A DNA stretch of 64,000 bases from Alphaproteobacteria bacterium (GTDB lineage: Bacteria > Pseudomonadota > Alphaproteobacteria > UBA9655), in the NCBI GenBank assembly GCA_020049895.1, contig JAGVLE010000025.1:23190-87189 (forward strand). The letters are read 5' to 3'. How positions within the stretch are numbered: the first letter of the stretch is position 1; the number at the start of each line of letters is the position of its first letter. Positions 36,544-44,932 of this stretch are shown piece after piece. The position numbers were made by a program, and so were the translations under genes. The notes beneath the pieces are model-generated. The model saw only the letters and a list, made by a program, of their open reading frames with translations, was not told the DNA's origin and did no database searches.

Positions 36544-36598
36544 CTCTTCAGTTTCACCTCATTCAACACCGTCCAGAAAATCCCCTAAAAAGAAAGGC

Positions 36599-37336
36599 TC
36601 ATTCCATAAATTGGAAGAGGACTTGCTGTTCTGGTTTTTTTGCAAGGTCTGGAGATGTCTCCTCTTGGGGAATAGGCGGTGGAGGAGGGGGCACAAAAGA
36701 AGGATTCTGAAGAGGTCTAAAGACTTGGGTCTGGGGATCATATTCCTCAAGGATCCCTTTTGTCATATCAAAATTCCAAGCATGTAAAGTGAGAGAGCCT
36801 TCGTTTAATCTGTCGGCGATCCAGGGGAAGGTTTGTAAATTTTCCAAAGAATGAATAAGGGAATAGTGACCACATAGGTCCACTTTTTCTTTCTGGGACA
36901 GCCCTTCGGAAGCTGAAAAAGTCCTTTCTTTGGATTCTGTGGCCAAGTCTAACCACTTGCCCAAGAAGCCGTTCTTTTCGGGACAAGCCTCTAAAAGCGT
37001 TTGCATTCCACCGCATTGGGTATGGCCCATGAGAATAATATCACTCACGCCCAAGACGCAGACACCAAATTCAAGAGCAGCGCTTGTTCCATGATAGGCC
37101 TGATCTATTTCGTAAGGGGGCACAAGGTTGGCCACATTACGAATCACAAAAAGCTCCCCAGGCTCGCAATTCATGATAAGGGCAGGATCCACACGAGAAT
37201 CAGAACAAGCAATCATGAGGACTTTAGGGCGTTGTCCTCCCCGCACAAGCTGTGCGAAGGGGGAATCATCCTCCCCAAAGTATTGCTCACGAAAATGTTG
37301 ATAGCCTTCAAAAAGGCGAACTATATCTTTTTTCAT
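36599..37336 (-). CDS. Beta-carbonic anhydrase with proline-rich tail
   Basis: Zinc enzyme interconverting CO2 and bicarbonate, needed for carboxylations such as acetyl-CoA carboxylase. The 245 residues carry the zinc ligands in MIACSDSRVDP (Cys, Asp) and GHTQCGGM (His, Cys), plus the FVIRNVANLVPPY strand. After the catalytic fold ends near residue 210, there is a tail with six consecutive prolines and a Glu/Gln/Lys-rich end, which is not usual for this family. It lies 9 bases downstream of the nitroreductase gene. Confidence 0.92.
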   Translation of the reverse strand: MKKDIVRLFEGYQHFREQYFGEDDSPFAQLVRGGQRPKVLMIACSDSRVDPALIMNCEPGELFVIRNVANLVPPYEIDQAYHGTSAALEFGVCVLGVSDIILMGHTQCGGMQTLLEACPEKNGFLGKWLDLATESKERTFSASEGLSQKEKVDLCGHYSLIHSLENLQTFPWIADRLNEGSLTLHAWNFDMTKGILEEYDPQTQVFRPLQNPSFVPPPPPPIPQEETSPDLAKKPEQQVLFQFME

Positions 37337-37345
37337 AAGCAGAAT

Positions 37346-37936
37346 TTAAAGGATTTTGCAGGCCTCGTCAAATGAAAGACGGGGAGCGCGTGGCCCTGGA
37401 AGTCCAGAGGGATCTCCATAGGCTAAATTACAAAGAAAATTGGTTTTAAAGCGACCGTCAGGAAAAAATTCCTTATCAATTCCTTCATTGGAAAAGCCAG
37501 ACATCGGACCACAATCCAAACCGCAGGCGCGTGCTGCCATAAGGAAATATCCGCCTTGGAGGCTGCTATTACGGAAAGCGGTTATTTCAGCGAACTCTGG
37601 CTTTCCATCGAACCATGCTTTTGCATCAGCAAAAGGAAAGAGCTGAGGAAGATATTCGTAAAATTGAGTATCATAAGCCAAAATGGCAACCACCGGCGCC
37701 AGCATTGTTTTATCGACGTTTCCGGGGGCCATGTGAGGCTTGAGCCTTTCCTTGGATTCTGTGGACATGAGGAAAAGAATACGCAAAGGAGTGCAGTTAG
37801 CACTCGTAGGGCCTAAGCGCATAAGGTTATATAATTCTGTGATTGTTTCAATGGCCACAGGGCGATTTTGCCATTTGTTGTGGGTTCTTGCGTCAAGAAA
37901 CAGTTGCTTTAGGCAGGATTCGGCTATCTTTCCCAT
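37346..37936 (-). CDS. Nitroreductase-family FMN oxidoreductase (RutE/HadB-like)
   Basis: The 196-residue protein resembles the RutE (malonic semialdehyde reductase) branch of FMN nitroreductases: LYNLMRLGPTSANCTPLRILFL near residue 30, ARACGLDCGPMSGFSNEGIDKEFF and NFLCNLAYGDPSGLPGPRAPRLSFDEA. Natural substrate unknown. No other pyrimidine-degradation genes are nearby. It is 9 bases upstream of the carbonic anhydrase gene. Confidence 0.88.
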   Translation of the reverse strand: MGKIAESCLKQLFLDARTHNKWQNRPVAIETITELYNLMRLGPTSANCTPLRILFLMSTESKERLKPHMAPGNVDKTMLAPVVAILAYDTQFYEYLPQLFPFADAKAWFDGKPEFAEITAFRNSSLQGGYFLMAARACGLDCGPMSGFSNEGIDKEFFPDGRFKTNFLCNLAYGDPSGLPGPRAPRLSFDEACKIL

Positions 37937-38022
37937 AAAATTTTCCTCTTGTTTATGTTAAAATTATCTCAAGTTTTAGTTATTTTAAGAGAGAAAAGTT
38001 AACAAAGAGTAAAGCGCACCCT

Positions 38023-38850
38023 CTAGCTCTTTAGGCCATGGATTCCCACACGTTTGATGCGTCGAGAGTCTGCTTCAATGATTTCAAATTCTATGGGAGG
38101 GGAATGAGGAATGAGCTCGCCTCGTTGAGGAATGCGGTCAGTGAGATGAAGGACCAGTCCTCCAATCGTATCGATATCTTCTTTTTTTTCCTCAGTGGTT
38201 CGGATCGGACCGACTTGGGTTTCTAAGTCATCAATATCCATGCGTCCATCAACGACAAGGACGCCATCGGGTCTGCGAAAAAAATCAGGGGCTGCACTCA
38301 AATGAGCGACATCTTGGATGTCTCCTACAATTTCCTCAACCAGGTCTCCCATAGTGACAAGGCCATCCACGCCTCCATATTCATCAACCACAAGAGCGAG
38401 CTTTTCTCCAGAAGAGCGCATTTGCAGCAAAAGATCGAGGACACGCATGCTGGGAGAGATAAAATCAATCTTATGAAGATATTCCTGAAGGTTAAACTCC
38501 TTGATAGGAACATCCAAAAGATCCGGCAGATGGATATACCCCAAGATATCATCCAACGTTTGGCGATATACGGGCAAGCGCATGACTTTGTTGGTTTTAA
38601 AAACCTTTTTTATATCGTCAAGAGAACTTTCGTAGGGAACTCCAATGATTTCAGCACGGGTAATCATCAAGTCTTTAGCTGTTAAATCCCGCAAATGCAG
38701 GATGTTTGTAAGCATTTCCCGTTCGTCTGGGGCGAGGGAGTTATCTTCAACTTCTTCTTCTTCAATTAACTCTTCAAGCGTTTCTCTAAGAGATCCTTCG
38801 CTATCTTTCTTTAAAAAGAAAGATTTCAGTCGCGAGATCCAGTTTTTCAT
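38023..38850 (-). CDS. CBS-domain protein, HlyC/CorC family
   Basis: A 275-residue cytoplasmic protein with two CBS domains (about 55-190; DLMITRAEIIGVPYESSLDDI and VDEYGGVDGLVTMGDLVEEIVG) and a C-terminal CorC/HlyC domain (about 195-275) ending RIKRVGIHGLK. CorC proteins modulate Mg/Co efflux; the so-called hemolysin function is doubtful. It overlaps ybeY by 4 bases, as in most proteobacteria where ybeY-corC-lnt is an operon; lnt is not here. Confidence 0.92.
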   Translation of the reverse strand: MKNWISRLKSFFLKKDSEGSLRETLEELIEEEEVEDNSLAPDEREMLTNILHLRDLTAKDLMITRAEIIGVPYESSLDDIKKVFKTNKVMRLPVYRQTLDDILGYIHLPDLLDVPIKEFNLQEYLHKIDFISPSMRVLDLLLQMRSSGEKLALVVDEYGGVDGLVTMGDLVEEIVGDIQDVAHLSAAPDFFRRPDGVLVVDGRMDIDDLETQVGPIRTTEEKKEDIDTIGGLVLHLTDRIPQRGELIPHSPPIEFEIIEADSRRIKRVGIHGLKS

Positions 38851-39323
38851 GTCTCCTCATAGGGGTTTGCAATACTAAGGCTCTCTAAAATTTGGACTTC
38901 CAATCCTTCCATTTGGAGAGCGTCGTCGTCTTTTTCGTGATCATACCCTAAAAGATGTAAAAATCCATGGATAATTAAATGGAGGGTATGGTGAAGGGGA
39001 GAAATCTTGGTGGTTTCTGCTTCTTTTATGATGGTCTCAAAGGCAAGGATAATATCTCCTAGACTTTCCCCTTCATCCGAAGGGAAAGAAAGAACATTTG
39101 TTGATGTATCTTTATTCCGGAAAGCCTTGTTAAGAGAGTGGACTTCTGCATCATTGCTTAAAGCAATGGTGATGTCGTGGGGAGAAAAATCTTTGCTTAA
39201 GATTTCTGTAGCCTTTGCAAGGGCACGTAAAACCTCATCTTCATTGAGAATGTTCTCTTTGAGCCATCTTTCATCATGGATAAGAAGATGTAGATGAGGA
39301 GCGATAGGCCAACGAAGAGTCAT
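38847..39323 (-). CDS. ybeY: Endoribonuclease YbeY
   Basis: Single-strand endoribonuclease for 16S 3' maturation and ribosome quality control. The zinc-binding signature HLIIHGFLHLLGYDHEKDDDA is near residue 120. ATG 39323 (MTLRWPIAPHL) is chosen; the frame opens at a GTG 21 bases upstream. The phoH that usually precedes it is absent. It overlaps the corC-like gene by 4 bases. Confidence 0.93.
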   Translation of the reverse strand: MTLRWPIAPHLHLLIHDERWLKENILNEDEVLRALAKATEILSKDFSPHDITIALSNDAEVHSLNKAFRNKDTSTNVLSFPSDEGESLGDIILAFETIIKEAETTKISPLHHTLHLIIHGFLHLLGYDHEKDDDALQMEGLEVQILESLSIANPYEET

Positions 39324-39365
39324 GCTCAACGTTAGCCTATTCACATGGCTTTATTCAAGCGGTAC

Positions 39366-39785
39366 TTACATTGGCCCTTCTTGTTGCTGTGTAAATCCTT
39401 TGTCTCCTTGAATCGATCCTACAAGGTCAGAGTTTGCCTTTAAGGTGTTGGTTCTGATCTGCTCAGAAGAACGGACACGTCCAGGGATATCTTCATAAAA
39501 TATTCCTTCAGGAGTCATTCCCATTCCAATTTCTGCGTTTTCTTTTTCCAGGCTCTTGGCAACGTAGGCATCTTCAGCTTCATCTATACATCCTGTTAAA
39601 GAAGCTTGATCGTCTGATTGGTTTTCAACGCAATCTTTAAGGGCATCACAATGCTCGCGAGAGGATTTGTCGTCGGCTTGGGCATAGCATTGTCCCAAAC
39701 TAGGAATCTTAAGCTGAGCATTCGCTTCCTGAATAAAACAGGCTGTTAAAAGAGCAGCGGAGGATAATAAAATAGAGACTTTCAT
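39366..39785 (-). CDS. Small exported protein with paired cysteines, candidate lipoprotein
   Basis: Start chosen at ATG 39785 (MKVSILLSSAALLTAC), with AAAGGAAA upstream; 139 residues. LLTAC is a lipobox, while EANA-Q eight residues later could be a signal peptidase I site, so either a lipoprotein or soluble. The mature part has four Cys (GQCYAQ, EHCDAL, KDCVEN, TGCIDE) spaced as two pairs, likely disulfides, and an acidic helical middle. No family is recognised. Confidence 0.65.
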   Translation of the reverse strand: MKVSILLSSAALLTACFIQEANAQLKIPSLGQCYAQADDKSSREHCDALKDCVENQSDDQASLTGCIDEAEDAYVAKSLEKENAEIGMGMTPEGIFYEDIPGRVRSSEQIRTNTLKANSDLVGSIQGDKGFTQQQEGPM

Positions 39786-39863
39786 GGGTTTATTTCCTTT
39801 AAAATGTTGAACTTGTCCTATTATAGACTCGAGGTTCCTTAAAAATAGGTTAAGGGAAGAAAA

Positions 39864-39910
39864 AAAATTTAGGACCCCTTCGCTGGAGGGAGACGTCCTA
39901 AATTTTATAA
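39864..39910 (-). terminator. Strong terminator after the 68-residue conserved gene
   Basis: On the minus strand AAAATTTAGGAC pairs perfectly with GTCCTAAATTTT (12 base pairs, 39895-39906 with 39864-39875), with an 18-base loop region and a T run after. It ends the 39923-40129 gene and separates it from the small exported protein. Confidence 0.8.
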
Positions 39911-39922
39911 GGATGGAGTCTC

Positions 39923-40129
39923 TCAAGCCTTTGCAGACGCAAGAAAAGGGATTTGAGAGGACTGGGCGGTGTGAGATGAGACATTAAGTAAAGTCGTTTT
40001 CACTTCTTGGCGACAGCGCTTAAGCCTCGTCATCTCTCTTGCATCTTCATAATCTTCAATTTCTAAAGCAGATACTTTAATTTCGATCAAATCCAAGAGG
40101 ATTTCTAAGGAATTACGGGATAAAATCAT
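39923..40129 (-). CDS. Small conserved alphaproteobacterial protein (68 residues)
   Basis: A 68-residue, mostly helical protein: MILSRNSLEILLDLIEIKVSALEIEDYEDAREMTRLKRCR. The LIDLIEIKxSxxEIxDxxDAREM-like pattern recalls a small uncharacterised protein seen in other alphaproteobacteria, from memory and not checked. A purine-rich AGAGAG precedes the ATG and a strong terminator follows. Confidence 0.65.
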   Translation of the reverse strand: MILSRNSLEILLDLIEIKVSALEIEDYEDAREMTRLKRCRQEVKTTLLNVSSHTAQSSQIPFLASAKA

Positions 40130-40201
40130 GGTTCTCTCTTTAGTTTCGGTTTCTATAGTGCTAACTGTATAAGGAAATTTATTAATAAAGTATGAACAGC
40201 T

Positions 40202-40684
40202 ATGCCTTTAGTATCTCTTGAAGACTTCAGTGCTATTTCTTTTGAGCCCGCAGCTCGTTTTTTAGGGTGTGATGTGGGGGAAAAAACAATAGGCCTTGCT
40301 CTCTCCGATACCCGAAAAATCATTGCCACCCCTCTTTCTGTTATTAAACGGACGCAATGGAAGGTGGATGCTGTCACTCTTTTGAAAGAAATAGACTCTT
40401 ATAAAGTGGGAGGAGTCATTGTCGGATTTCCCTTGAATATGAATGGGACAGAGGGGCCTCGGTGTCAGGCCACGCGCCAGTTTGTGTCTAACCTTTTGAA
40501 AATAAAAGATATTCCAATGAGTTTGTGGGATGAGCGCCTTTCAACAAGTGCTGTCATGCGAACCCTGTTAGAAGCAGATGTTTCTCGAGCCAAGCGAAAG
40601 CCTCTGGTGGATAAAATGGCTGCAAGCTATATTTTACAAGGGTTTTTGGATGCTTTTGGAAGACAAGTTAACAAAATGAAATAA
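40202..40684 (+). CDS. ruvX: Holliday-junction-resolvase-like RuvX (YqgF)
   Basis: RNase H-fold nuclease that matures the 5' end of 16S pre-rRNA in E. coli. The 160 residues carry FLGCDVGEKTIGLALSD (first catalytic Asp), VGGVIVGFPLNMNGTEGPRCQATRQF and WDERLSTSAVM with the third acidic residues, ending DKMAASYILQGFLD. It is 93 bases before glmM. Confidence 0.93.
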   Translation: MPLVSLEDFSAISFEPAARFLGCDVGEKTIGLALSDTRKIIATPLSVIKRTQWKVDAVTLLKEIDSYKVGGVIVGFPLNMNGTEGPRCQATRQFVSNLLKIKDIPMSLWDERLSTSAVMRTLLEADVSRAKRKPLVDKMAASYILQGFLDAFGRQVNKMK

Positions 40685-40777
40685 AATGTTATTCTGTTTT
40701 TGCTAAATATTCTAGGGTTAGACTTTGAAAAAAGGTATTCTTATCTAATAATAAATCTTCATTTTTTAGGAGTACTA

Positions 40778-42118
40778 ATGCGAAAATTTTTTGGGACGGA
40801 TGGGATTCGTGGAAAAGCGAATGTTGAGCCGTTGACTCCCCCAACTCTTACGCGATTAGGCCAGGCTATTGGTCAATGTTTTATGCGAGGGAATTATCGC
40901 CACCGGGTTGTTATAGGGAAAGACACGCGGCTGTCTGGGTATATGCTTGAATCTGCTTTAGCTTCAGGCTTTGTGTCGGTTGGAATGGATGTTATTTTTG
41001 TTGGCCCGTTGCCGACCCCAGCAATTGCTATGTTAACGCGCTCTTTCCGTGCAGACTTGGGCGTTATGATTTCTGCAAGTCACAATCCATTTTCTGATAA
41101 TGGCATTAAGCTTTTTGACCCTAATGGCTGTAAGTTGAGTGATGCTGTGGAACAAAACATCGAAAAGCAATTAGAGTCCGAGGCTTCTCCTGTTCAACCT
41201 CTGCATCTTGGGCAAATGAAGCGTGTGGAAGATGCTGTGGGGCGGTATGTTGAATTTATTAAGGCCACGCTTCCCCGCCATCTCTCTCTTGAAGGATTAC
41301 GGGTAGTGGTGGATTGTGCTAATGGATCTGCTTATAAGGTGGGTCCTCTGGTTCTCAAAGAATTAGGAGCGACTGTGATTCCATTGGGATTTTCTCCCAA
41401 TGGACGAAATATTAATAAGGGATGTGGAACAATGCACCCACAAGCCATGTGTGCAAAAGTTAAAGAAGTCAAAGCTCATATTGGAATTGCCTTTGATGGA
41501 GATGCGGATCGAGTGTCTTTCGCTGATGAATCAGGAAATCTTATAGAAGGCGATCAGATTATCGCCCTATTAGCTTCTGATTGGAAAGAGCGAGGCCTTT
41601 TGAAAAAAAACGCTATTGTCGGATCTCTTATGTCTAACTTGGGGCTTGAAAAATATTTAGAATCTCAAGAGATCGCTCTTTTCCGTGCCCCTGTGGGAGA
41701 CCGCTATATTACAGAAAAGATGCGGGAAGAAGGATGCAATATTGGGGGAGAACCTTCAGGGCATATTGTCCTTTCTGATTATGCCACCGGAGGAGACGGT
41801 CTTCTTACGGCATTGCAGGTTCTTTCCATCTTAATATCAAAACAGAAGCCAGCCAGTCAGCTTATGAACCTTTTTACTCCTTTTCCTCAAGTTTTAAAAA
41901 ATGTAGCTGTTTCGCCGGCTTGCTTGACGAGTCCCGAGGTTAGGGAAGCGATTGAGACGGCAAAGAAAAAGCTTGAAAAAAATGGACGGATGATTATTCG
42001 TCCTTCAGGGACAGAGCCATTTGTTCGTGTGATGGCAGAAGGTGAGGATGAAGCGCACCTTCAAGCTATTGTTGAAGAAATTAGCAATATACTACTGGCG
42101 CATTCTAAGGCTGCTTAA
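40778..42118 (+). CDS. glmM: Phosphoglucosamine mutase
   Basis: Converts glucosamine 6-phosphate to glucosamine 1-phosphate for UDP-GlcNAc, feeding murein and lipid A. ATG 40778 (MRKFFGTDGIRG) has TAGGAG upstream and gives 446 residues; the upstream extension of the frame is discarded. The phosphoserine loop is ISASHNPFSDNGIK, the metal loop DGDADR, and the sugar and phosphate sites GEPSGHI and RPSGTEPFVRVM. Confidence 0.96.
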   Translation: MRKFFGTDGIRGKANVEPLTPPTLTRLGQAIGQCFMRGNYRHRVVIGKDTRLSGYMLESALASGFVSVGMDVIFVGPLPTPAIAMLTRSFRADLGVMISASHNPFSDNGIKLFDPNGCKLSDAVEQNIEKQLESEASPVQPLHLGQMKRVEDAVGRYVEFIKATLPRHLSLEGLRVVVDCANGSAYKVGPLVLKELGATVIPLGFSPNGRNINKGCGTMHPQAMCAKVKEVKAHIGIAFDGDADRVSFADESGNLIEGDQIIALLASDWKERGLLKKNAIVGSLMSNLGLEKYLESQEIALFRAPVGDRYITEKMREEGCNIGGEPSGHIVLSDYATGGDGLLTALQVLSILISKQKPASQLMNLFTPFPQVLKNVAVSPACLTSPEVREAIETAKKKLEKNGRMIIRPSGTEPFVRVMAEGEDEAHLQAIVEEISNILLAHSKAA

Positions 42119-42134
42119 CGTAAAAGAAGATATG

Positions 42135-42434
42135 TCATCCTCTTATTCGAGGGCAGGTGAAATTGTCTCCATAATTTTTTGGACGGGTCTCTATCTTTGA
42201 GGGAGTATGGATTGTGTAAGATAATCCGTGGAGTTTTGCGTAGTCTATAGCTTTGAGAAGAGAGGGAAATTCAAGAGACAACTCTTGATTCATATCTTGC
42301 CCAGAAATCCACCCCATAGGAGAGCTTGGTAAGGGAGGTGTCGTTTGCTCAAAAGCAAGAACCCACCCACAAGCCTTCCTCAGGCCAGATTGCATTGTTG
42401 TTTTTACTGGTTGAAAAATTCTGACTATTGTCAT
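42135..42434 (-). CDS. NDUFS4-like NADH dehydrogenase accessory subunit
   Basis: A 99-residue homologue of the mitochondrial complex I subunit NDUFS4 (ETC_C1_NDUFA4 family). ATG 42434 (MTIVRIFQPVKTTMQSG) has AGGAGA upstream. MQSGLRKACGWVLAFE, MGWISGQDMNQELSLEF and the C-terminal RPKNYGDNF match the family. Found mainly in alphaproteobacteria and mitochondria; no nuo genes are nearby. Confidence 0.9.
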   Translation of the reverse strand: MTIVRIFQPVKTTMQSGLRKACGWVLAFEQTTPPLPSSPMGWISGQDMNQELSLEFPSLLKAIDYAKLHGLSYTIHTPSKIETRPKNYGDNFTCPRIRG

Positions 42435-42492
42435 GCCTTCATCTCCTGTATGAATACAAGTATACATTTATTCATTTTAGGAAGCAAAGACT

Positions 42493-43146
42493 ATGCTGAA
42501 TTCTGCTGTTGATAGTGAGCGCCAAGGTTTCATGCTTGTGTTGTCTTCTCCTTCAGGAGTGGGAAAAACAACAGTTGCTCGGCAAGTATTAGCGCTTGAA
42601 CAGAATATAGAGCTCTCCATTTCTGCAACAACACGATCTCCACGACCTTCTGAAAAAGAAGGAAAGGACTATTATTTTATCAGTAAATCCAAGTTTATGG
42701 AGCTGTGTGATGAAGGCGCGTTTTTGGAGCATGCATTAGTATATGGCCATCATTACGGAACCCCTCGTGCGGCTGTTGAAGAACAGCTTAAATCTGGTAT
42801 CAATGTCGTGTTTGATATTGATTGGCAGGGAACTCAACAATTAAAGCAGAATAAAATAGGAGATGTCGTCAGTATTTTTCTTTTACCCCCGAGTTTGTCT
42901 GTTCTTAAGAAGCGGCTTGCCGGGCGTGCAGAAGATAATGAAGACATCATTCATCAGCGTATGAATAAGGCAGGGGAAGAGCTAAGCCACTGGGCAGAAT
43001 ATGATTATGTCATCATTAACGAAAATCTCGATCAATGTGTTCAAGCGGTTCGCTCTATTATTCAGGCCGAGTGTCTCAAAAGACACCGTCAAAAGGGGCT
43101 TGTGGGGTTTATGAAAACGCTCCAAGAGACATCTTCGTGTTTGTAA
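42493..43146 (+). CDS. gmk: Guanylate kinase
   Basis: Phosphorylates GMP to GDP. The 217 residues carry the P-loop SSPSGVGKTTVARQV (about 18-32), the GMP-binding STTRSPRPSEKEGKDYYF and the lid region LAGRAEDNEDIIHQRM. ATG at 42493 is used. The frame extends a few residues before the canonical start. The downstream hrcA promoter lies in the 114-base gap. Confidence 0.95.
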   Translation: MLNSAVDSERQGFMLVLSSPSGVGKTTVARQVLALEQNIELSISATTRSPRPSEKEGKDYYFISKSKFMELCDEGAFLEHALVYGHHYGTPRAAVEEQLKSGINVVFDIDWQGTQQLKQNKIGDVVSIFLLPPSLSVLKKRLAGRAEDNEDIIHQRMNKAGEELSHWAEYDYVIINENLDQCVQAVRSIIQAECLKRHRQKGLVGFMKTLQETSSCL

Positions 43147-43260
43147 GGATTTCACTGTGGAACGATAGTCGTTTTTTGAAAAGGGTCTTTAGCAAGAAGA
43201 TGAAAAACCTTTTTGCAGGCAATTATTGAATTTTACTCAATTTCTTACTACAATAACCTT

Positions 43261-44307
43261 ATGACAAATCTTGAAGAATTGGACAAACGATCGCGAGAAG
43301 TTTTTCGCCATCTTGTTGAGGCCTATGTAGAAACGGGCGAGCCTATAGGCTCTAAAAACCTCTCTAATCGCTTAGAAATGGGGATTTCTTCGGCTACCAT
43401 TCGTAATATCATGGCTGATCTGGAGAGTGCGGGGTTTTTGTATGCTCCTCATACGTCAGCCGGTCGCCTTCCTACCGAAGCAGGTCTGCGATTATTTGTT
43501 CACGGGCTCTTGGAAATTGGGGCATTGTCCCCTCAGGAAGAGCAAGAGCTTACCAAGCATTGCAAGGCGCAGGGTAAAAGCCTCGCTCTTTTGCTGGAGG
43601 ATGCTACCAAAGCGTTGTCAGGACTGAGTCGTTGTGCGGGCATTGTTATTGCCCCAAAATCAGAAGCCCGGTTAAAGCACATAGAGTTTGTGTCCTTAAA
43701 TGCTGAACGAGTCCTTGTTGTCCTTATTACAGACGATGGATTGATTGAAAACCGTGTTATTGAAACCCCGCCGGGACTTCCTCCTTCAAGCCTTGTGGAG
43801 GCCAGTAATTATTTAAATAGTCGGTTAGTAGGGAAAACCTTGACGGAAGCAAAAGCTCAGATACTTGGGGAACGAGACGAGAACAAAAGCCAGCTTGACC
43901 TTTTGACGACAAAAGTTGTTGAGGAAGGTCTTGCTATTTGGGCAGGAGAAGGAGCCTCTACATCTCTTATTGTGCGCGGGCAATCTCATCTTCTCCAAGA
44001 TGTGCGGCATATGGAAGAATTCAATCACATTCGAAGTCTTTTCGAAGCTTTAGACACCCAAGATGAGCTGTTGAAGCTTTTGGATGCATCTATGGCTGCG
44101 GAAGGGGTCCAAATTTTTATAGGATCGGAAAATAGTCTCTTTAAGCTTTCTGGCTGTTCTCTTATTATTTCTCCTTATTCAAAGGAGAATGGGAAAGTTA
44201 TTGGAGCGATTGGAGTTGTGGGGCCCTCAAGATTAAATTACTCTCGCATCATTTCCATGGTAGATTACACAGCAAAATTAATTAGTAGAACAATAGGTAA
44301 TGCATGA
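43261..44307 (+). CDS. hrcA: Heat-inducible transcription repressor HrcA
   Basis: Represses groE or dnaK operons by binding CIRCE. ATG 43261 (MTNLEELDKRSREVF) gives 348 residues; the upstream extension has no support. The winged helix is TGEPIGSKNLSNRLEMGISSATIRNIMADLE (about 22-52), with YAPHTSAGRLPTEAGLRLFV following. It overlaps grpE by 4 bases. No CIRCE (TTAGCACTC-N9-GAGTGCTAA) is seen in this window, so the likely target is groESL elsewhere. Confidence 0.94.
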   Translation: MTNLEELDKRSREVFRHLVEAYVETGEPIGSKNLSNRLEMGISSATIRNIMADLESAGFLYAPHTSAGRLPTEAGLRLFVHGLLEIGALSPQEEQELTKHCKAQGKSLALLLEDATKALSGLSRCAGIVIAPKSEARLKHIEFVSLNAERVLVVLITDDGLIENRVIETPPGLPPSSLVEASNYLNSRLVGKTLTEAKAQILGERDENKSQLDLLTTKVVEEGLAIWAGEGASTSLIVRGQSHLLQDVRHMEEFNHIRSLFEALDTQDELLKLLDASMAAEGVQIFIGSENSLFKLSGCSLIISPYSKENGKVIGAIGVVGPSRLNYSRIISMVDYTAKLISRTIGNA

Positions 44308-44858
44308 CTGAAGATAACGATATGAATCAGCAAGAACACGTTGAAGAGCTTACAGAAGAGCTCGCAGAAGAAGGTCTCTCTCGTGAAGAAGAACTTGAAG
44401 CCGAAGTTGAAAAGCTTAAAGAGCAACTTCTACGCACGCTTGCGGAGTTAGAAAATTATAGGAAACGGGCCGAGCGTGAACGAGAAGATATGGCTAAGTA
44501 TGCTGTGACGAATTTTGCTCGTGAGCTACTGACTGTTTCAGACAATCTTAGACGTGCCCTCGAAAGCGTTCCTGGGGACCACAAGGAATCCGAAAACCTT
44601 TTAGATGGTCTTTTGAAAGGTGTTGAAATCACTGAAAAAGAACTGCTGTCTATCTTTTCTAAGCATAGTATTGAAAAAATTGACCCTATGGGGGAGCCCT
44701 TCAATCATGAAGTTCATCAAGCGATGTTTGAGGCGGAAGATGAAGACCACAAGCCCGGAACAGTTGTTCAGGTTCTTCAGCCAGGATATATACTTCATGG
44801 TCGTCTTCTGCGACCAGCACTTGTTGGAGTTGCAAAAAATAAAAAAAGTGAGGGATAA
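44304..44858 (+). CDS. grpE: Nucleotide exchange factor GrpE
   Basis: Releases ADP from DnaK. The 184 residues have an acidic N-terminal coiled coil (about 10-60, repeated EELTEE), the LAELENYRKRAERERED dimer helix, then LLDGLLKGVEITEKELLSIF and the C-terminal beta domain HQAMFEAEDEDHKPGTVVQVLQPGYILHGRLLRPALVGVA. It overlaps hrcA by 4 bases and dnaK follows after 74. Confidence 0.95.
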   Translation: MTEDNDMNQQEHVEELTEELAEEGLSREEELEAEVEKLKEQLLRTLAELENYRKRAEREREDMAKYAVTNFARELLTVSDNLRRALESVPGDHKESENLLDGLLKGVEITEKELLSIFSKHSIEKIDPMGEPFNHEVHQAMFEAEDEDHKPGTVVQVLQPGYILHGRLLRPALVGVAKNKKSEG

Positions 44859-44932
44859 CCGTTGAAATCGCCAGACTCCCTTACTACATAAGAAAACATA
44901 GGAATATTTATTAGAAAAAAAGGAATTATCAT

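Noticed and set aside
37788..37806. GAGTGC...GCACTC, similar to a CIRCE element
   Set aside because: The halves are in the wrong order and spacing (CIRCE is TTAGCACTC-N9-GAGTGCTAA) and it lies inside the nitroreductase gene.
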